This document shows positions 53,987-58,545 of a stretch of DNA of 58,545 nt, piece by piece. The stretch covers positions 1-58,545 of the forward strand of contig JABLUY010000225.1 in assembly GCA_013306675.1 (NCBI GenBank), in the 5' to 3' direction. Position numbers and translations under genes: made by a program. The stretch's first letter is position 1. The number at the start of each line of letters is the position of its first letter. The DNA is from Thraustochytrium sp. TN22. Its lineage: Eukaryota; Sar; Bigyra; Thraustochytrida; Thraustochytriidae. Below the pieces are notes generated by a model. The model was not told the DNA's origin. It ran no database searches and saw only the letters and a program-made list of their open reading frames with translations.

Positions 53987-54505
53987 GCTCGAGGGAGCGT
54001 GGCCAGCCACTCGCCCGTCTCACGCCAGCGAGCAAGCCCGCCCGCCCGCCAGCCCGCCAGCCAGCCAGCCCGCCAGCCAGCCAGCCAGCCAGCTGGCTAG
54101 CAAGCCCGTCTTTTACGCGATCCCGCGCGAGACGCTCCTGCTCTGGTGCGCTTGGAGCCCGGAGCAGGCGGAGCCCGAGCCTCGCCGATTGCCGCCTGCC
54201 TGCTCTCAACGGTCTGCGAGACCCACTCCGCGTCCCACTACGGAAAGCGAACCGGCCTACTATGCGGCCAGCGGCGGTCTAATGGCGCACACTGTGCAAT
54301 GGCGGTGCAGTGCAGCGCCCGCTGAACGGATAGATGGTGGGCGGGGGGCGCCGGCGGGCGAGGTCTGTGAGCTTTGCGAGGTTCACGAGCTTTGTGAGCT
54401 CTGCGTGCCACTCGTGACGGCGTCTTGGAGTCGACGGCACGCACAAAGTCGAGTTCGCTCCTCGACGCGCTCGACGCGCTCAAGGCGCTCCACGCGCTCG
54501 GGGCC
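53987..54505. promoter_or_regulatory. Shared promoter region of two ciliary genes
   Basis: This 519-bp region lies between the divergent B9D1 and ODAD3-like start codons. It holds a CCAG/CCCG tetranucleotide array (54035-54095), GGTGCAGTGCAGCG (54304-54317) and a repeated GAGCTTTG/GAGGTTC region near 54367-54400. I did not find a clear RFX X-box. Confidence 0.6.
54035..54095. repeat. CCAG/CCCG tetranucleotide array
   Basis: About fifteen 4-bp units, mostly CCAG and CCCG, lie immediately upstream of the minus-strand B9D1 start, probably in its 5' leader. Confidence 0.85.
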
Positions 54506-57049
54506 ATGGGGCGACGTGAAGCGGGCGCGGGTGGTGACGCCTCGGTGCCGAAGAAGCTCGCGCCGCTGGACCACATCAAGAATCTGTACGATGGCGCAGC
54601 GGCGAACCTGGCCGAGGCGTCGGCGGCGAGCGGCGTGAGCGGAGCGCGCAAGATCTTCGCCAAGAAGGACTTGGTCGATGCGGTGCGCGAGATGAACGCC
54701 AAGCCGGGACTCAAGCGCCTCGACGGCAACACGCAGTCGGACTCGGCGCTGCGGCTCGTGGACGTGTCCGCCTCGTCCTCGTCCGGGCCCGGGACGCGCG
54801 CAGCGTCCGCGGAGCTCGCGCGCAGCCCGACCGAGTCCAAGGTTCGTCGCAGCGTGCGCACGGCGCTTCCGGGCATGAGCATTGCGCGCGGCGGCGGTGC
54901 GGGCGGCGGCGGTGCGGGCGGCGGCGCTGGCTCGCGGCCAAAGCTCAAGAGCGCCGCTGAGATTCTGCAGGAGACGCTCAACTTCAATTCGAAGCGGTAC
55001 AACGAGCTCAAGGTCTCGTGCGAGGAGAAGGAGACGCAGCTGAACAAGATGATCGACGAACTGGCATCGCTCCAGGTGGAGAATGAGTCGCTGCGCAAGA
55101 TGGAGCTGCACCAAACGTCGGATACGCACCAACTGGACGCACTGGAGCGACAGATCGAAGAGGCGGCTGCCCTGCTGGAGAAGCGGCAGCGGCGACAGTC
55201 CGTTCTGCAGCACATGAAGACACGGCTCGACGTGAATCAGGTCGCCTTCGACGCGCACATCAAGGGCATGGAGGAGGCGCTGAACGCTAGCTCGCGCGAG
55301 TTCGAGGAGGTGAAGCTGCTCATGCGTCAGCTGGAGACTGGCAACGCAAACGCGCAGGAGGCGCTGCGCGTCAGCTCCGAGCGCATCGCAAAGGAGCGCG
55401 ACCTGCGCAACAAGCAGCTCGCGCAGCGCCGGCAGGAGGCCGCCAACGCGCGCCGCATGGAGGAGTGGCGCGAGAAGCGTGAGCGCGCGCGCCTCATGCT
55501 GGACGCCGAGCTGAATGGCGACCTGACCGAGGAGGGCGAGCGCCAGCTGATCGCTGCCGTCAAGATGAGCGCGGAGCAGGACGAGGAGCTCGAGCGCCTG
55601 CAACGCCACGCCACGCAGGCAGTGTCCACGTACGAGGAGGCCTTCAACGCGATCCGCGAGGCCACGGGCGTGCGCACGCTCGATGAGATGGTGGAGAAGT
55701 TCCTCGGCCAGAGCGCCAACAAGCAGGCGCTCGTCGAGGAGAAGCTCGAGGTGGAGCAGCGCCAGCGCAGGGTCAAGGAAGAGCTGGCGCGCGTGCAAAC
55801 CGAGTTCGCCGAGTTCAAGGCTGCCGGCATTGGTGGCTCCGAGCTCAACCGCGAGATGTACGACAAGCTCGACAACGAGATCCTCGAGACGCGCCACGAG
55901 CTCAAGATCAAGCAGGATGTAAACGAGCGTCTCGAGAAGGTTCTCCTCCAGGTACGCGCCGGCATGCTCGGCCTCATGGGCCGCCTGGCGCCCTTCAAGC
56001 AGGTGCTCGCCTTCGACGACGATGACCGGCCCGGCGCCGCGTCCGCGGCTGCCGCCGCGGGCAACGGTGGCCTGGGCGGCCCGGGCAGCGGCCAGGGCGG
56101 CGCTGGCGGCGGCGGCGGCGGCAAGAATGGCCTGGAGATTTTGGACCTGAGCGTGGCGTGCGAGAACCGCCTCACGCGGCTCCTGGACGCTGTCAACGCG
56201 TCGCTGCAGTCACAGGCGCGTGTGGCCGGCGCCGCCGTCCCGACGGCCGCGGCGAGCGACAGCGGCGCTGACACGCACCAGAGCTCGCAGGATGGCAACG
56301 GCAACGTGTCGAGCGGCGCGAGCGTGGCGTCGGCCGGCGCCACGCTGCGCCCGGGCGAGACCATGGCCAACCTGAACCGCCAGTGCAACCTCGCGCTCAG
56401 CCTGCTGGACCCTGGCGACGAGGTCACCCATATCAACAACGTGCGCGTGCGCCCGCGCCGCGCCATTGGCAACGGCGAGCTCGGCACGCCCATCTCCACG
56501 GCGAGGTCCTCCTCCTCCGACGGCGACGACGGCACGGCCAACAGCGACAACAGCGACGACGACGGTTCTGCTGAGGATGACCGCTCCGAGGACGACCGCG
56601 ACAGGCTGCGCAGGCTACGCACAAAGAAGGCGCGTAAGAATCTCATGAGGAACATGACGTCCAAGGTTACCCTGGCGGGCTCCACAGTGTCAGGCGGCGG
56701 CGGGGCTGGCGGCGGCGCTGGCAACGGTGGCAGCGGGGCCGCCAGTGCGTCGCCAGACGACCTCGCCGACCTCGCAGGCGCCCCTACCAGCGAGGAGATC
56801 GATGAAAGCGACGTCGAGGACGAGAACGCGGTCTACGACGCCGCCGACCTCAAGGAGCGGTCACGCCTGCGCGTGCAAAAGGCGCTCGAGCAGCAGCGCG
56901 CTGACCTGCGTCGCCAGCGCACGCTGTCCAATATCAAGGGCAAGAAGCCTGGCAAGGATCAGGAGACCATTGAGCGGCTTGCGCAGCCCAGCAAGCACCA
57001 CCGCCGCCCAAATCGCAAGACCATTTACGCTCGCCCTGACCTTGCCTGA
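54506..57049 (+). CDS. Outer dynein arm docking complex protein, ODAD3/CCDC151-like
   Basis: An 847-residue coiled-coil protein. Residues about 160-500 form long heptad-rich helices (KRYNELKVSCEEKETQLNKM, LDALERQIEEAAALLEKRQR, RLDVNQVAFDAHIKGMEEAL). The signature AFNAIREATGVRTLDEMVEKF at 379-399 matches the conserved FxxIxxATGVxxxxEVxxKF block of CCDC151/ODAD3 and related CCDC63/CCDC114 proteins, which anchor outer dynein arms to axonemal doublets. The C-terminal third contains Gly-rich linkers, an acidic Asp/Ser segment and a basic tail (RRPNRKTIY). CCDC151 is preferred over CCDC114 because of that block's position; this remains a family-level call. The start at 54506 (GCCATGGGG) is the first ATG. 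Its neighbour in divergence is B9D1, a second ciliary gene. Confidence 0.78.
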   Translation: MGRREAGAGGDASVPKKLAPLDHIKNLYDGAAANLAEASAASGVSGARKIFAKKDLVDAVREMNAKPGLKRLDGNTQSDSALRLVDVSASSSSGPGTRAASAELARSPTESKVRRSVRTALPGMSIARGGGAGGGGAGGGAGSRPKLKSAAEILQETLNFNSKRYNELKVSCEEKETQLNKMIDELASLQVENESLRKMELHQTSDTHQLDALERQIEEAAALLEKRQRRQSVLQHMKTRLDVNQVAFDAHIKGMEEALNASSREFEEVKLLMRQLETGNANAQEALRVSSERIAKERDLRNKQLAQRRQEAANARRMEEWREKRERARLMLDAELNGDLTEEGERQLIAAVKMSAEQDEELERLQRHATQAVSTYEEAFNAIREATGVRTLDEMVEKFLGQSANKQALVEEKLEVEQRQRRVKEELARVQTEFAEFKAAGIGGSELNREMYDKLDNEILETRHELKIKQDVNERLEKVLLQVRAGMLGLMGRLAPFKQVLAFDDDDRPGAASAAAAAGNGGLGGPGSGQGGAGGGGGGKNGLEILDLSVACENRLTRLLDAVNASLQSQARVAGAAVPTAAASDSGADTHQSSQDGNGNVSSGASVASAGATLRPGETMANLNRQCNLALSLLDPGDEVTHINNVRVRPRRAIGNGELGTPISTARSSSSDGDDGTANSDNSDDDGSAEDDRSEDDRDRLRRLRTKKARKNLMRNMTSKVTLAGSTVSGGGGAGGGAGNGGSGAASASPDDLADLAGAPTSEEIDESDVEDENAVYDAADLKERSRLRVQKALEQQRADLRRQRTLSNIKGKKPGKDQETIERLAQPSKHHRRPNRKTIYARPDLA

Positions 57050-57520
57050 GCACCGTGCATGTTCCAGAAAAAAAAAAAGAGAGAGGCCATTTTCGCTCGC
57101 ACGCGCCCTTCGAGTCGCCCGGACCCTTTTGCACACCTTGCGAACGAACATGCAATCATCCATTATTGTCCTTTGTGCGCACTCTCGCCCCCCGAGTCTC
57201 CTCAATTTTGTTCGGTCCTGAATCACACTCTGCCCTAGTAGCAGGCGCGCGTGCGCCTTTTCTGACTCTCGCGTCTCTCCTCTCCATCTTATCATCAGTC
57301 CTGGCTTTGAGTCGTTGTCGTCGTTGTCGTCGTTGTCGTCGTCGTCGTTGGCGTCCTCATTCGACGTCGTGGTCAACGTCGTCGGCCGGCTGCCGTTCGT
57401 TGATTGAGTCTTGCCACGTGCTGGCTTCTTCCTTTTTCTTTTCTTTGCTTCCCTTCTCTTGTCTTCCCATTTCCTCCCTTTTCTTATTTTCCCTCGACTC
57501 GATCTCGTTGGTGGCTGGAT
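57050..57520. other. Convergent 3' region with trinucleotide repeats
   Basis: The 471 bp between the ODAD3-like and uridine kinase stop codons include a poly-A run (57068-57079), a TCG/TTG trinucleotide repeat (about 57312-57350) and CT-rich tracts near 57430-57495. The region is AT-richer than coding DNA and probably carries both 3' UTRs. Confidence 0.5.
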
Positions 57521-58435
57521 CTATCGTGATGAGGCGGAACTCGCCGCCGCGGCAGCGGCAGCCAGCACGGCCTCGGCGGCCCCGGACGAGAGCTGGCCCT
57601 CGTGGCTTGCGCCGTTCCCGTTAGCAAAACTGGACACACTGCCGACCTTGGGCGGCACGGAGGTCCCCGACCGCGGCGCGTCGGCGGCGGCGTCCGGGTC
57701 GCCCGCCAGCGTGAGCTTGTGGCTCGTGAGCTCGACCGCGTTCGCGTTTTCAGTGTGGATGCAGGCGTTCATGTGCGCGATGAGCATGTCCATGGCGATG
57801 TGGGAGTCGTAGCCGCCCTCCGGGATGATGACGTCCGCGTAGCGCTTGGTGGGCTCCACGAACTGAATGTGCATGGGGCGCACCGTCTTGAGGTACTGCT
57901 CAGCGACCTCCTCGGAGCTGCGGCCGCGCTCGCGCGTGTCGCGGCGCAGGCGACGAATGAAGCGAATGTCTGCGTCCGTGTCGACGAAGATCTTGATGTC
58001 GATGAGGTCGCGCAGCGCCGGGTCCGAGAAGATGAGGATGCCGTCCACGATGATGACGGGCGTGGGCTGAATGCCCACCGACTCGTTGGTGCGCCGCGAG
58101 TGCGTGGTGAAATCGTAGACGGGCATCTGCACGGCGCGGCCGGCGCGCAGCTCGCGCAGGTGCTCGATGAGAAGCTCCGTCTCCAGCGAGTCGGGGTGGT
58201 CAAAGTTGGTCAGCCTGCGCTCCTCAAAGGACGCCTCGCCCAGGTCCCGGTAGTAGCTGTCGTGCGTGATCATCGACACGTTCTTCGTGCCTAGCCTCTC
58301 CACGACCGCGTGCGAGATGCTCGTCTTGCCGCTGCCCGACCCACCGGCGATCCCAATCACCAGCGGCCTCCGCGCCTTGGCCGCGCCAGCGTCGCCAGCG
58401 GCGCCAGCGCCACCCTCATCCCCTGCGGCCGCCAT
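57521..58435 (-). CDS. Uridine kinase (uridine-cytidine kinase)
   Basis: A 304-residue protein. After a Gly/Ala-rich leader, the P-loop reads IGIAGGSGSGKTS (Walker A, residues 31-38). It is followed by ITHDSYYRDL, LTNFDHPDSLETELL, VYDFTTHSR, VIIVDGILIF, DIKIFVDTDADIRFIRRLRR and YLKTVRPMHIQFVEPTKRYADVIIPEGG, all diagnostic of uridine kinase/UCK. The enzyme phosphorylates uridine and cytidine to UMP and CMP in pyrimidine salvage, in the cytosol. A C-terminal extension of about 60 residues is Ala/Ser-rich and has no domain. The fused uracil phosphoribosyltransferase domain seen in UCK-like proteins is absent. The start at 58435 is the first in-frame ATG. Confidence 0.95.
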   Translation of the reverse strand: MAAAGDEGGAGAAGDAGAAKARRPLVIGIAGGSGSGKTSISHAVVERLGTKNVSMITHDSYYRDLGEASFEERRLTNFDHPDSLETELLIEHLRELRAGRAVQMPVYDFTTHSRRTNESVGIQPTPVIIVDGILIFSDPALRDLIDIKIFVDTDADIRFIRRLRRDTRERGRSSEEVAEQYLKTVRPMHIQFVEPTKRYADVIIPEGGYDSHIAMDMLIAHMNACIHTENANAVELTSHKLTLAGDPDAAADAPRSGTSVPPKVGSVSSFANGNGASHEGQLSSGAAEAVLAAAAAAASSASSR

Positions 58436-58545
58436 CTCTCTCCGCGCCTGCTCCAGCCAGCCAGCCGGCCGCCCGCCCTTGGCCGCGGCCCAGCGCCGGC
58501 CGCGCCTCGCGCTCGCCCGCCGCCCCGCCGCCGCGCGCCGCGCCG
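58436..58545. promoter_or_regulatory. Upstream region of the uridine kinase gene (cut by window end)
   Basis: Only 110 bp are present. They contain a CCAGCCAGCCAGCC array near 58452-58466 and CG-rich DNA, probably the 5' leader. Confidence 0.4.

Overview
The window is nuclear DNA of a eukaryote. It is very GC-rich and gene-dense, and nearly every gene reads as one uninterrupted frame. The products are eukaryotic: COPI alpha, CLASP, epsin, Sen1-like and DHX29-like helicases, the ciliary transition-zone protein B9D1 and an outer-dynein-arm docking protein. The last two mean the organism makes a motile cilium. Intronless genes, extreme GC, cilia and EDR2-type proteins together suggest a stramenopile, most likely a thraustochytrid (Labyrinthulomycetes). 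That placement is an inference; no marker gene here settles it.

Layout. 0-13 kb: a divergent pair of RNA-related genes (UBM/GDR-repeat/dsRBM-like protein and a DHX29/DHX57-like helicase), a divergent pair of orphan genes, and an arylsulfotransferase-like beta-propeller protein. 14-21.4 kb: a Sen1-like helicase, a TMEM65-family protein fused to an EF-hand, and an orphan membrane protein. 21.4-24.7 kb: largely gene-poor, with one doubtful small reading frame. 24.7-30.2 kb: an SV2/SVOP-like MFS transporter and a DEP-C2-UGT sterol glucosyltransferase-like protein. 31.7-34.7 kb: a PH/EDR2_C (DUF1336) protein split over two frames that overlap by four bases. 35-38.1 kb: an orphan Cys-motif protein and an ENTH (epsin) protein. 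38.8-46.5 kb: COPI alpha converging with CLASP. 48-52.9 kb: a SPRY-LRR protein whose C-terminal third carries an IpaH/SspH-type NEL E3 ubiquitin-ligase domain. 53.2-57 kb: B9D1 and ODAD3/CCDC151-like genes, divergent from one promoter region. 57.5-58.4 kb: uridine kinase.

Genes alternate strand almost perfectly in two blocks, so most intergenic regions are either bidirectional promoters or short convergent 3' spacers. The most notable item is the SPRY-LRR-NEL protein, which joins a eukaryotic sensor-like N-terminal half to a ubiquitin-ligase domain known mainly from bacterial effectors. The EF-hand-TMEM65 fusion, the frame-split PH/EDR2_C gene, the paired ciliary genes and a duplicated COPI promoter segment also deserve a second look. 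I recognised no tRNA, rRNA, CRISPR array or transposon.
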